DNA of 64,000 nucleotides, taken from positions 620,001-684,000 of the forward strand of contig NZ_JALNMJ010000001.1 of NCBI RefSeq assembly GCF_023156505.1, given 5' to 3'. Each line of letters opens with the position of its first letter. Positions within the stretch are counted from its first letter, which is position 1. This stretch comes from Roseibium sediminicola (lineage in GTDB: Bacteria; Pseudomonadota; Alphaproteobacteria; Rhizobiales; Stappiaceae). This document shows positions 34,831-43,220 of the stretch, piece by piece. Under the pieces are notes generated by a model. It made no database searches. It saw nothing but the letters and a program-made list of their open reading frames with translations, and had not been told where the DNA came from. Both the position numbers and the translations under genes were made by a program.

Positions 34831-35628
34831 ATGACTGGAAAAGTCTTTCTAATCGGCGCGGGACCCGGGGACCCGGAACTCCTGACGCTCAGGGCGATGC
34901 GCATGCTGCAGGCGGCGGACGCCGTGGTCTTCGATCGGCTCGTCTCGCCGGAAATCCTGGCGCTTGCTCCTGAAGGGGTCTTGAAGGTGCCGGTCGGAAA
35001 ATCCGCCGACAATCATCCCGTGCCCCAGGAAAGGATCAATAAGATCCTGGTCGATCTTGCCCTTGAAGGCAGGACGGTCGCCCGGCTCAAGGGCGGGGAT
35101 CCGCTGATCTTCGGACGCGGATCGGAAGAAGCGGAGCATCTTGCCGCTCATGGCATTGCCGTTGAATATGCACCGGGCATCACGGCGGCGCAGGGCGCCG
35201 CGGCAGCGACGGGCGTGCCGCTGACCCATCGGGGGCTGGCGACAGGCGTGCGCTATGTCACCGGCCACAGGCAGGCCAACGGTACTCTGGATCTCGATTG
35301 GAACAGCCTTGCCAGCGCGGAAACGACCCTGGTCGTCTATATGGGCGTTGCCAATATGGGCCAGATCGCGATGCGGCTGGTGGCCGAGGGCCTCAGCGAA
35401 ACGACGCCCGTGCTGGCCATCGCCAACGCAACCACACCACGCGAAAAAAGACTCTTTTCACAGCTTGGCCGCATCGCGCTCGACGTGCGGGACGCCGAAC
35501 TGACGGCACCCGTGCTCTTTGTCATCGGCAAGGTCGTGACCTTGAGCGCGGAATGGTCCGCTCAGGATCTCAAATCCCTGATGACAACGGCCGACAGCGG
35601 AGCTGCCGGAAGGCGGATCCATGCTTAA
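34831..35628 (+). CDS. nirE: Uroporphyrinogen-III C-methyltransferase
   Basis: The 265-residue SUMT makes precorrin-2, the first committed step to heme d1. It shows the SAM-binding start VFLIGAGPGDPELLTLRA, the segment VARLKGGDPLIFGRG near residue 82, EYAPGITAAQGAAAATGVPLTHRG near 110 and YMGVANM near 170. It lacks the CysG dehydrogenase/chelatase half, as expected for NirE. ATG 34831 has GAGG upstream; the frame extends back to 34675 but that would place the start at the Fnr-type box. It heads the heme d1 operon. Confidence 0.93.
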   Translation: MTGKVFLIGAGPGDPELLTLRAMRMLQAADAVVFDRLVSPEILALAPEGVLKVPVGKSADNHPVPQERINKILVDLALEGRTVARLKGGDPLIFGRGSEEAEHLAAHGIAVEYAPGITAAQGAAAATGVPLTHRGLATGVRYVTGHRQANGTLDLDWNSLASAETTLVVYMGVANMGQIAMRLVAEGLSETTPVLAIANATTPREKRLFSQLGRIALDVRDAELTAPVLFVIGKVVTLSAEWSAQDLKSLMTTADSGAAGRRIHA

Positions 35629-35938
35629 GGCGCTGCTGACAGTTGCGTTCTGTCTTCTGGTGATCACAAGCCTCGCGGTTGCGGAGGAAACCGGTTCGCC
35701 AGCCAAGCTCGTCAACCTTGTGCGCCAGGACTGCGGCTCCTGCCACGGCATGACGCTGAAAGGCGGGCTAGGCCCGGACATCCGGCCGGAGGCGCTGCGC
35801 CACTACGATATCGACACGCTGTCCCTGGTTGTTCTGGACGGCATTCCGGAAACCGCAATGCCGCCATGGCGGCCGATCCTGTCCGAGGCCGATGCCAAAC
35901 GGATCGCCGAATACCTGCTTGAGGGAGACCTGAAATGA
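35621..35938 (+). CDS. nirC: NirC, small cytochrome c
   Basis: The 105-residue precursor has a signal peptide (about residues 1-21) and a single heme c motif C38-G-S-C-H42, with a probable methionine ligand in AMPPW near residue 86. NirC-type cytochromes act in heme d1 biosynthesis or as electron donors to NirS and NirN. It overlaps nirE by 8 bp and nirF by 4 bp, so the genes are coupled. Confidence 0.9.
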   Translation: MLKALLTVAFCLLVITSLAVAEETGSPAKLVNLVRQDCGSCHGMTLKGGLGPDIRPEALRHYDIDTLSLVVLDGIPETAMPPWRPILSEADAKRIAEYLLEGDLK

Positions 35939-37083
35939 AGTGGCTTTGCGGGGTCGCGCTGGCGGCCATGTTGACAGGTGTTGCTCAGGCGCAGAATGTC
36001 GTCGCCACAGGTGACCTAGGCCTCGTCGTTGAGCGCGCCTCGGGCGCGCTGTTGCTGGTCGATCAGTCCGAGCGTGCCGCGCTGGCGCGGATCGGCGGTC
36101 TCGGCGATCTCTCCCATGCCAGCCTCGTCTATTCGCCGGACGAACGGTTTGCCTATGTCTTCGGCCGCGACGGCGGCCTCACCAAGGTAGACCTGGTCGA
36201 AAAGACGATTGCAAAACGCGTCGTCCAGTCGGGCAACGCCATCGGCGGTGCCATTTCCGACGATGGCAGGCTCGTGGCCGTCTCCAATTATGAACCCGGT
36301 GGTGTGCGGGTCTTTGATGCCGATACGCTGGAGATGGTCGCCGACATTCCCACGGGCTCAAAAACCATCGGTCTCGTCGATGCTCCCGGCCGCCGTTTTG
36401 TTTTCACGCTGTGGGATGCGGGCGAGACCTGGATTGCCGACTTGTCCAAGGACGAGCCGAAGATTACCAAGATCGCCGGCATCGGTCGCAATCCCTATGA
36501 CGCGCTCATCACGGGCGATGGCCGTCTCTATATCGCCGGCCTGTTCGGCGAGGACGGCCTGACGGCGCTCGATCTCTGGGAGGAAACACCCAAGCCCATC
36601 AAGGTGTTGCCGGAATATGGCCGGGGCGAGGCGGAGATGCCGGTCTACAAGATGCCGCATCTGGAAGGCTGGGCGAAGGCCGGGAACGAGTTTGTCCTGC
36701 CTGCGGTCGGTCACCACGAGGTTCTGTGGATCGACGGAGAGACGCTGGAGGAGACCGGGCGCACGCAGACACATGGGCAGCCCGTCTTTGCGATGGCGCG
36801 TCCGGACGGACGTCAGGTCTGGGTGAACTTCGCTCATCCGCTCAACGACATCATCCAGGTTATCGACACGGTGACGAAGACGGTCGTGCATGAATTCAAG
36901 CCCGGTCCTGCGGTCCTGCATATGGAGTTCACGCCGCGCGGCAACGAGGTCTGGGTCTCGGTCCGCGATGCCGGCAAGGTCATGGTCTACGACACACGGA
37001 CTTTCGAGAAGAAAGCCGAGATCGACGCGGACAGCCCCTCCGGCATCTTCTTTACCGCCCGGGCACACAGGACGGGGTTGTGA
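35935..37083 (+). CDS. nirF: NirF, heme d1 biosynthesis protein
   Basis: The 382-residue protein has a Sec signal peptide (MKWLCGVALAAMLTGVAQA) and a propeller resembling the d1 domain of NirS but without a heme c domain. Segments such as AYVFGRDGGLTKVDL near residue 65, YEPGGVRVFDADTL near 120 and NEVWVSVRDAGKVMVYD near 340 show the repeated blades. NirF is a heme d1 biosynthesis protein acting in the periplasm (a precursor dehydrogenation is one proposal). It overlaps nirC by 4 bp and precedes nirDL by 3 bp. Confidence 0.93.
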   Translation: MKWLCGVALAAMLTGVAQAQNVVATGDLGLVVERASGALLLVDQSERAALARIGGLGDLSHASLVYSPDERFAYVFGRDGGLTKVDLVEKTIAKRVVQSGNAIGGAISDDGRLVAVSNYEPGGVRVFDADTLEMVADIPTGSKTIGLVDAPGRRFVFTLWDAGETWIADLSKDEPKITKIAGIGRNPYDALITGDGRLYIAGLFGEDGLTALDLWEETPKPIKVLPEYGRGEAEMPVYKMPHLEGWAKAGNEFVLPAVGHHEVLWIDGETLEETGRTQTHGQPVFAMARPDGRQVWVNFAHPLNDIIQVIDTVTKTVVHEFKPGPAVLHMEFTPRGNEVWVSVRDAGKVMVYDTRTFEKKAEIDADSPSGIFFTARAHRTGL

Positions 37084-37086
37084 GCC

Positions 37087-38091
37087 ATGACCAGCTTCAT
37101 CGATCCGATTGATCTTTCCCTGCTCGACAACTGGCAACGGGATTTCCCATTGGTCGAAAGACCTTTCGCGGAAATCGGTGCGGCCCTTGGTCTGGCGGAA
37201 GAGGACGTCATCGGCCGGTTCGCGCAGCTGCTCGCTGCCGGCAGAATCTCCCGCATCGGCGGAACCTGCGCACCCAATACTGTCTCCGCCAGCACACTGG
37301 CAGCGATGGCGGTTCCACAGGAGCGGATCGAGGCTGTCGCTGAAATCGTCGGCGCCAAACCGGGCATCAATCATTCGTATCTGCGTGAAAACCGCTGGAA
37401 CCTCTGGTTTGTCGCTACGGGTCCGGACCGCGGTCATGTCGACGAGGTTCTGGAGACCATCCGGTCGGAAACGGGGCTCGCCGTTCTCGACCTGCCCATC
37501 ATCCGCCCGTTCAACATCGATCTCGGTTTCAGCTTGAATGGCGGATCGGACCGGCCAACAGCGCCCCAGCCAACAGCGCCCCGACCGGTCCGGTTGGAGC
37601 GACTGCGGGAGGGAGACGATGACCTCCTGCAGGCTCTGACAACGGGCCTTGCCCTCGACACGCGTCCCTATCTTCGGATCGCGGAGGCCCTGCGCCGGCA
37701 GGAAAGCGATGTTCTGGAGCGCCTTGCCGATCTCCAGAATTCCGGCATTATCGCGCGCCTTGGCGTGATCGTGCGACACCGTGCGCTTGGCTGGCGTTCC
37801 AACGCCATGGTCGTTTGGGATATCGAACCCGAGCGGATCACCGCGGCCGGGCCCGTGCTCGCCGCCTTTCCGGGTGTTACGCTGTGTTATGAACGCCGCC
37901 CCGTCGCCGGCAAATGGCCCTACAGGCTCTATTGCATGATCCACGGCCGGAGCCGTCAGGAGGCGCTGGATGTGCTGGCGCGGGTTCGCCGGTTGCCGGA
38001 AGTGGCGGGCGCCGCGCAGGAGGTCCTGTTCTCCAGCCGCTGTTTCAAGCAGACCGGCGCCCTGATTTCCCGCCGGGGTGTGGCCGCATGA
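37087..38091 (+). CDS. nirD: NirDL, fused siroheme decarboxylase subunits
   Basis: The 334-residue protein contains two AsnC/Lrp-like modules, about residues 8-155 and 175-330, which correspond to NirD and NirL joined together. They are linked by a low-complexity stretch around residue 155-170 with repeated PTAPQPTAPRP, coded by a short direct repeat at about 37557-37590. With NirG and NirH the complex decarboxylates siroheme to didecarboxysiroheme on the way to heme d1. The YERRPVAGKWPYRLYCMIHG segment near 277 is typical of the second half. It overlaps nirG by 4 bp. Confidence 0.92.
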   Translation: MTSFIDPIDLSLLDNWQRDFPLVERPFAEIGAALGLAEEDVIGRFAQLLAAGRISRIGGTCAPNTVSASTLAAMAVPQERIEAVAEIVGAKPGINHSYLRENRWNLWFVATGPDRGHVDEVLETIRSETGLAVLDLPIIRPFNIDLGFSLNGGSDRPTAPQPTAPRPVRLERLREGDDDLLQALTTGLALDTRPYLRIAEALRRQESDVLERLADLQNSGIIARLGVIVRHRALGWRSNAMVVWDIEPERITAAGPVLAAFPGVTLCYERRPVAGKWPYRLYCMIHGRSRQEALDVLARVRRLPEVAGAAQEVLFSSRCFKQTGALISRRGVAA

Positions 38092-38543
38092 CTCGTGCTC
38101 TTTCAGACCTGGAGCGGATCCTGATCAACCGGTTGCAGGATGACCTGCCGCTGGTGCCGCACCCCTTCGCCGCTTTGGCGCGGGAGCTGGACCTCAGCGA
38201 GGAAGAGGTCGTCGGCCGTATCAGAAGTCTTCGCGACGATGGTTTGCTGACGCGCTTTGGTCCTTTCTTTGATGCCGAGGCCCTCGGCGGCGCGTTCTGC
38301 CTTTGCGCCATGGCTGTTCCGGCGGAGCGTTTCGAGGAGGTCTTAACCAAAGTCAATGCCTACCCCGAGGTGGCGCATAACTATGAACGGGACCACAGGC
38401 TGAATATGTGGTTCGTGCTGGCAACCGAAAGCCAGGCCGCCATTGCCGCGACCGCCGCTGCAATCGAGCGGGACACGGGCCTGAAGGTTCTCCTGTTTCC
38501 GAAAGAACGCGAATTTTTCATAGGCTTCCGCGTGACAGCATGA
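38088..38543 (+). CDS. nirG: NirG, siroheme decarboxylase subunit
   Basis: The 151-residue protein is a single AsnC/Lrp-like module of the NirDLGH group, with an N-terminal winged-helix part (LINRLQDDLPLVPHPFAALARELDLSEEEV) and NYERDHRLNMWFVLATE near residue 103. It should join NirDL and NirH in siroheme decarboxylation. The start is fixed by overlap with the nirDL stop (ATGA), and its own stop overlaps the nirH start. The gene contains, by chance or design, an Fnr-type sequence at 38343. Assignment as G and not L rests on order. Confidence 0.88.
   Translation: MTRALSDLERILINRLQDDLPLVPHPFAALARELDLSEEEVVGRIRSLRDDGLLTRFGPFFDAEALGGAFCLCAMAVPAERFEEVLTKVNAYPEVAHNYERDHRLNMWFVLATESQAAIAATAAAIERDTGLKVLLFPKEREFFIGFRVTA
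38343..38356. promoter_or_regulatory. Intragenic Fnr/Dnr-like sequence in nirG
   Basis: TTAACCAAAGTCAA inside the nirG coding region is identical to the box upstream of norC at 29941. It could be an internal promoter site for nirHJN, or chance coding sequence. Confidence 0.3.
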
Positions 38544-39028
38544 GCTTGGACCCAAAGGACAGAACGATCGTCGAGGCAACGCAGGCGGGCCTGCCGCTGG
38601 TGCCCGCGCCCTTTGCCGTGGTCGCGGAAAATCTGGGACTTTCGGAAGCGGAGCTGATCACCCGACTGACACGGCTGAAGCAGGACGGCATCATTCGCCG
38701 GATCGGCGCCGCCCCCAACCACTATCGCCTCGGCATGACGGCCAACGGCATGACGGTCTGGGATGTCGACGATGCCCATGTCGATGCTCTTGGCGAAAAG
38801 GTGGGCGCGCTCGCCTTCGTTACCCATTGCTATCGCCGCCCGCGGGCCCTGCCGGACTGGCCCTACAATCTCTTTGCCATGGTCCATGGCGAGACCCGTG
38901 AAGAAGTCCAGTCCAAGCGGACCGAAATTTCGGCACTGCTAGGCAGTGCGAGCCGGGCAGGCGACATCCTGTTTTCCACCCGCATCCTGAAAAAGACCGG
39001 CATGCGCCTGCGCGGCAAGGAGGCTTGA
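38540..39028 (+). CDS. nirH: NirH, siroheme decarboxylase subunit
   Basis: The 162-residue protein is the fourth AsnC/Lrp-like module of the siroheme decarboxylase set. It has the winged-helix segment ELITRLTRLKQDGIIRRIGAAPNH (about residues 39-62) and CYRRPRALPDWPYNLFAMVHG near 98-118, which matches the active-site half also seen at the end of NirDL. ATG 38540 overlaps the nirG stop. A radical SAM gene follows 3 bp after its stop. Confidence 0.9.
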   Translation: MSLDPKDRTIVEATQAGLPLVPAPFAVVAENLGLSEAELITRLTRLKQDGIIRRIGAAPNHYRLGMTANGMTVWDVDDAHVDALGEKVGALAFVTHCYRRPRALPDWPYNLFAMVHGETREEVQSKRTEISALLGSASRAGDILFSTRILKKTGMRLRGKEA

Positions 39029-39031
39029 GCC

Positions 39032-40252
39032 ATGTTCCGTTTGTCGGAATACATGCATCAGATCGTGGAGCAGACGCCCGTGCGTGTGCGGCCGGCCAAC
39101 GGGCCGGTGAAACCCGTGGTGATCTGGAACCTCACCCGGCGCTGCAATCTCAAGTGCCGGCACTGTTATACGGTGTCGGCCGATGTCGACTTTCCGGGTG
39201 AACTCAGCCATGAGCAGGCCATGGAGACCCTGGAGGATCTCGGCCGCTTTCGGGTGCCCGCGCTGATCCTGTCCGGTGGCGAACCTCTCGACAGGAAGGA
39301 TCTTTTCAAGATCGCCACCCGTGCCCGCGCCCTTGTGCGCATGTTGGCCCTGTCGACCAACGGCACCAAGATCCATGGTGATGCGGCAGACCGGGTCGCC
39401 GAAATCGGCTTCGACTATGTCGGCATCTCGATTGACGGCATCGGCGCCACGAATGATTGGTTTCGCGGCGTCGACGGTGCCTTTGAAACGGCCCTGCGGG
39501 GTGTGCGCGCTTGCAAGGCGCGCGGTATCAAGGTGGGCCTGCGGTTCACCCTGACCGAAGGCAATTCCGAAAGTCTGCCGGACCTCTTGCGCCTGTGCGA
39601 CGACGAAGGCGTCGACAAATTCTATCTGTCTCATCTCGTTTATGCGGGCCGCGGTGACAAGCATCGCGGCGAGGACGCCGAACACAGGCGCTCCCGCTGG
39701 GCGATGGACCTGCTGCTGGACCGGGCCTGGCAGGGCATCAGCAGCGGACGGCCGCTTGACATCGTCACCGGCAACAACGATGCCGACGCGGTCTATTTCC
39801 TGGCCTGGGTCCGGAGCCGGTTCGGCGATGAAAAAGCGGAACATGTCCGCAGTCATCTTGCTGCCTGGGGCGGCAACTCATCCGGGCTTGGCGTTGCCAA
39901 TATCGACACGCTCGGCAATGTCCATCCGGACACCTACTGGTCCGACTACACCATCGGCAGCGTCAAAGCCGTACCGTTCTCGGAACTCTGGACCGGAGAG
40001 GATCCGATGCTGGCCCAGCTCAGGACCCGGCCGCGGCCGCTGAAAGGCAGATGCGGCGCCTGTGCGTTCAAGGATGTCTGCGGCGGCAACACCCGTATCC
40101 GCGCGCTGCAATTGACCGGTGACCCGTGGGCGGAAGATCCGGCCTGTTATCTCAATGATGAAGACATCGGGCTTAGCGGCTCCGCAGGCGACCGCCTCGC
40201 CGTGACCCCGTTTCGAGGAAAACGCCATGATCCGGCTCATCGTTTCGCTTAG
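39032..40252 (+). CDS. nirJ: NirJ, radical SAM heme d1 biosynthesis protein
   Basis: The 406-residue enzyme carries the radical SAM cluster motif C38-x3-C42-x2-C45 (CNLKCRHC), the [11 protein letters not shown] segment near residue 88, and a C-terminal SPASM-like cysteine set ([18 protein letters not shown] near 342-360 and a later cysteine in DPACYLN). NirJ replaces the two propionate side chains of didecarboxysiroheme by oxo groups. Its stop overlaps nirN by 26 bp, so nirN translation is probably coupled. Confidence 0.94.
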   Translation: MFRLSEYMHQIVEQTPVRVRPANGPVKPVVIWNLTRRCNLKCRHCYTVSADVDFPGELSHEQAMETLEDLGRFRVPALILSGGEPLDRKDLFKIATRARALVRMLALSTNGTKIHGDAADRVAEIGFDYVGISIDGIGATNDWFRGVDGAFETALRGVRACKARGIKVGLRFTLTEGNSESLPDLLRLCDDEGVDKFYLSHLVYAGRGDKHRGEDAEHRRSRWAMDLLLDRAWQGISSGRPLDIVTGNNDADAVYFLAWVRSRFGDEKAEHVRSHLAAWGGNSSGLGVANIDTLGNVHPDTYWSDYTIGSVKAVPFSELWTGEDPMLAQLRTRPRPLKGRCGACAFKDVCGGNTRIRALQLTGDPWAEDPACYLNDEDIGLSGSAGDRLAVTPFRGKRHDPAHRFA

Positions 40253-41759
40253 CGCCCTGGCGCTGGCAGTCACCGCACCGCTGGCGGACCCGGCGCGCGA
40301 CTATGCCGACAATTGCCAGGAATGCCACGGCGCTGAACGGCTGGGCGGATTGGGACCGGCCCTGATCCCCCAGACACTGGGCCGGATGCGGGGTCCCAAT
40401 CTCGTCTCGGTTATCCGAGATGGCCGCGAGGCGACCCAGATGCCAGCTTTCGACGAGATCCTTTCTGCTGAGCAGATCGAGGCCCTAACGGTCTATCTGA
40501 AAGAGCCGCTTGCAGAGGTCCCGCCCTGGACCGAGGCCGAGATCATGGCCAGTCGGCTGATGAATGAAGACTACACGCCGGTCGACCAACCCACCTGGTC
40601 CTCCGACCCGATGAACATCACGCTCGCGGTCGAGACCGGTGACCATCATGTCAGCGTACTTGATGGCGACACGTTTGAGCGGCTGGATCGGTTTGCAACG
40701 CCCTTTGCCGTCCATGGCGGACCGAAGTTTTCTCCTGAAGGGCGCTTCGTTTTCATCATGTCGCGTGACGGCTGGGTGCAGAAATACGATCTCTATGCGC
40801 TGCAGGAAGTTGGCCGTATCCGGGCCGGGCTCAACAGTCGCAACATCGCCATCAGCCATGACGGCAAATGGCTGGCAGTTGCCAACTACCTGCCCAATTC
40901 GCTGACCATCCTGTCGACGGATGACCTGAGCGTTGCCAAGGTCAAGGAAGTAAAAGGTAAGGACGGAACACCGAGCCGGATCTCGGCGGTCTATCAGGCC
41001 CCGCCGCGGGAAAGTTTCGTGCTGGCCCTGAAGGACGTGCCGGAGATCTGGGAAGTCTTTTATGGCAAAAACCCACCCGAGATGGGGTTTGCCCATGACT
41101 GGCGCATGGAAGGTCCGATCAAGACCGGTGATCCCTTCCCGGTCCGCAAGATCACAACACCGGATTATCTCGACGATTTCTTCTTCGACCAGAGCTATGA
41201 ATATGTCATGGGCGCTTCGCGCAGCGGCGACGGCGGCCAGGTGATCGATCTGGTGATCGGGCAGAAAACGGCGGATCTCGACCTACCGGGCATGCCGCAT
41301 CTTGGATCCGGCATCACTTGGAAATACGGCGACACGACCGTCATGGCGACCCCGCACCTCAAGGACGGTGCGGTCACGGTGATCGACATGTCGACCTGGC
41401 AGACCGTGAAGCGGATTGAGACACTCGGTCCCGGTTTTTTCATGCGCAGCCACGAAAACTCGCCCTATGTCTGGGTCGACGTTTTCTTCGGTCCAAACAA
41501 GGACGTCATGCATGTGATCGACAAGGAAAGCCTGGAAATCGTCAAGACACTGAGGCCGGTCGAAGGAGCGACGGTGGCCCATGTCGAATTTACCAAGGAC
41601 GGCCGTTTTGCCCTTGTCTCCGTCTGGGAAGATGACGGTGCGGTGATCGTCTATGACGCTGAGACCCTGGAAGAGGTCAAGCGCCTGCCCATGCGCAAAC
41701 CTTCGGGAAAATACAATGTCTGGAACAAGATCACCTTCTCGGAAGGAACAAGCCATTGA
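40227..41759 (+). CDS. nirN: NirN, cd1-type cytochrome (dihydro-heme d1 dehydrogenase)
   Basis: The 510-residue periplasmic protein resembles NirS: a signal peptide (about 1-19), one heme c motif (CQECH near residue 30) and a d1-type propeller ([24 protein letters not shown] near 140, [35 protein letters not shown] near the C-terminus). NirN oxidises the last precursor to heme d1 and delivers it to NirS. It starts inside the nirJ end and its stop codon overlaps the presumed ATT start of the next gene. Confidence 0.92.
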   Translation: MIRLIVSLSALALAVTAPLADPARDYADNCQECHGAERLGGLGPALIPQTLGRMRGPNLVSVIRDGREATQMPAFDEILSAEQIEALTVYLKEPLAEVPPWTEAEIMASRLMNEDYTPVDQPTWSSDPMNITLAVETGDHHVSVLDGDTFERLDRFATPFAVHGGPKFSPEGRFVFIMSRDGWVQKYDLYALQEVGRIRAGLNSRNIAISHDGKWLAVANYLPNSLTILSTDDLSVAKVKEVKGKDGTPSRISAVYQAPPRESFVLALKDVPEIWEVFYGKNPPEMGFAHDWRMEGPIKTGDPFPVRKITTPDYLDDFFFDQSYEYVMGASRSGDGGQVIDLVIGQKTADLDLPGMPHLGSGITWKYGDTTVMATPHLKDGAVTVIDMSTWQTVKRIETLGPGFFMRSHENSPYVWVDVFFGPNKDVMHVIDKESLEIVKTLRPVEGATVAHVEFTKDGRFALVSVWEDDGAVIVYDAETLEEVKRLPMRKPSGKYNVWNKITFSEGTSH

Positions 41760-42459
41760 GGCCGTGCTGGTCGCGCATGGACAGCCGTCGCAGCCGGAGG
41801 CAGGTGAAGCGCATCTGCGCGCACTTTCACAAAAGGTCCGCGCGTTCCTACCCGGCTGGTCCGTCCGCTCCGCGACGTTGGCTCAGCAGGGTAGTCTGGA
41901 TCGGGCTCTCGTTCAGGCCGGGTCCGAGCCGTTGGTTTTCCCGGTCTTCATGGCTGAGGGCTGGTTCACGCAAAAGGCGCTGGCGGGCCGTTTGACGGGA
42001 ACAGGCGCGCGACAATTGCCGGCCCTGGGTGTTCATGCCGACCTGCCGCAATTGACGGCCCGCTACCTGGACGAGGTGGCCGGGAAGTCCCATTGGCGGA
42101 CCTCCGGCTACGAGGTTTTGCTGGCAGCTCACGGATCGGCGACCTGTGCGGCGACGGCCCAATGCACGCTGCGCTTCGCTGCCGGGCTGGCGGAAAACCT
42201 GGGGGACGTGCCAATCCGTATCGGCTTTCTGGAAGAAACTCCGTGGCTTCGGAATGCGGCAGCCCGGTGTGGCCTGAAAACGCTGCTGTTGCCGCTTTTC
42301 GCCGGCAATGGTGGTCATGTCACGAAAGATATTCCCGAAGCGCTCGATGAGGCGGGTTTCAAGGGTCTGCGTCTGGCACCTTTGATCGAGGCTGCTTTCA
42401 TTCCAAAGCTCATCGCCTGTGCGCTTGAATGTGCCAACAGCAAGGATCTCGCGGCATGA
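41755..42459 (+). CDS. CbiX/SirB-like chelatase family protein
   Basis: The protein of about 234 residues has the CbiX/chelatase style: VLVAHGQPSQPEAGEAHLRAL at the start with the active-site histidine, a second half with VLLAAHGSATCAATAQCTLRF near residue 120, and LLPLFAGNGGHVTKDIPEAL near 180. It may be a sirohydrochlorin ferrochelatase for the heme d1 path. Start choice is open: the ATT at 41755 has GGAAGGA at good spacing and overlaps the nirN stop; ATG 41716 would overlap nirN by 44 bp; GTG 41764 has the site too far away. No classical ATG fits the family start. Confidence 0.75.
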   Translation: MEAVLVAHGQPSQPEAGEAHLRALSQKVRAFLPGWSVRSATLAQQGSLDRALVQAGSEPLVFPVFMAEGWFTQKALAGRLTGTGARQLPALGVHADLPQLTARYLDEVAGKSHWRTSGYEVLLAAHGSATCAATAQCTLRFAAGLAENLGDVPIRIGFLEETPWLRNAAARCGLKTLLLPLFAGNGGHVTKDIPEALDEAGFKGLRLAPLIEAAFIPKLIACALECANSKDLAA

Positions 42460-42695
42460 CAGGTATCCAAACCGGCTGGCCCCTTCGCAAACTGGCGATC
42501 CTGCTCTATCCGTTCACGGCGGCAGCCGTTGCCATCAACCTCTTCATGCTCGGTTTGATGGGGCAGGCCATCGGCCTGCCGGCGCTTTCACCTATCACCA
42601 GCCTTTGGATGTCCCTGCCACTTGGTGTTCCCGCAACCTGGCTGGTGGCCAGATGGGTGCGCCGGCTGATGGATGAGGCTGACGGCGTGAATTAG
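42456..42695 (+). CDS. Small membrane protein (NnrT-like)
   Basis: The 79-residue protein has two hydrophobic segments (about residues 12-42 and 46-68) and a basic C-terminus. The size, topology and place in a nir operon resemble the small NnrT-type proteins found near nitric oxide regulons, but similarity cannot be shown from one sequence. ATG 42456 overlaps the stop of the CbiX-like gene (ATGA). Its role is unknown. Confidence 0.5.
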   Translation: MTGIQTGWPLRKLAILLYPFTAAAVAINLFMLGLMGQAIGLPALSPITSLWMSLPLGVPATWLVARWVRRLMDEADGVN

Positions 42696-42740
42696 TGGCC
42701 GAGAACAGGTGGAACTGTCGCCGTGATGGAAGGGGGATTG

Positions 42741-43136
42741 ATGCAGGACAAAAGCGCGAAATCTAAAGCTTCGCTCATAGCCGCCGTGTTCGCGATGCTG
42801 TTCGGGTCCGCAACAATCCTGTCCGGCGGCTGGGTGCTGTTCGGAGGCGATGGGCCGAGGACAGCCGCCGGTGCCGTCGTCGATTATGTGCTCTGGTTCA
42901 ACTTTCTGGCAGGGTTCGGATACGTCTTCGCTGGCATCGGGATTCTGAAACGCCAGCGCTGGACCCTTTGGCTCGCGCTCGCCGTGCTGACGGGTACGTT
43001 CATCGTCTTTCTCGTGTTTCTGGTTCATGTTCTGGCGGGCGGGGCACACGAGATTCGCACCTTCTTCGCGCTGATCTTCAGGCTGGCCTTCCTGGGAGGG
43101 ATGACCATGATCGCACGCTCTGTAGGGGGGCGCTGA
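42741..43136 (+). CDS. Unrecognised four-helix membrane protein
   Basis: I do not recognise this 131-residue protein. It has four hydrophobic segments (about residues 9-32, 45-65, 72-95 and 103-122). ATG 42741 is chosen since AGGGGG is 4 bases upstream; ATG 42726 and GTG 42723 lie before that site. It is the last gene of the nir run, 45 bp after the NnrT-like gene, and converges with nosX. Co-transcription with the heme d1 genes suggests a role in denitrification, but no motif indicates the function. Confidence 0.6.
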   Translation: MQDKSAKSKASLIAAVFAMLFGSATILSGGWVLFGGDGPRTAAGAVVDYVLWFNFLAGFGYVFAGIGILKRQRWTLWLALAVLTGTFIVFLVFLVHVLAGGAHEIRTFFALIFRLAFLGGMTMIARSVGGR

Positions 43137-43181
43137 AGAAGGAGGTGCCAAGGGCTTGCCAGGTCTGTCGTGGAAATGGAG

Positions 43182-43201
43182 CGGACACTTCGCGGTGTCC
43201 G
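43182..43201. terminator. Small hairpin between convergent nir and nos units
   Basis: CGGACAC and GTGTCCG form a 7-bp stem around TTCGCG in the 84-bp gap between the last nir-operon gene and nosX. No T tract is present, so it may be a bidirectional pause site only. Confidence 0.4.
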
Positions 43202-43220
43202 ACCATTCTGCATGACTGAA

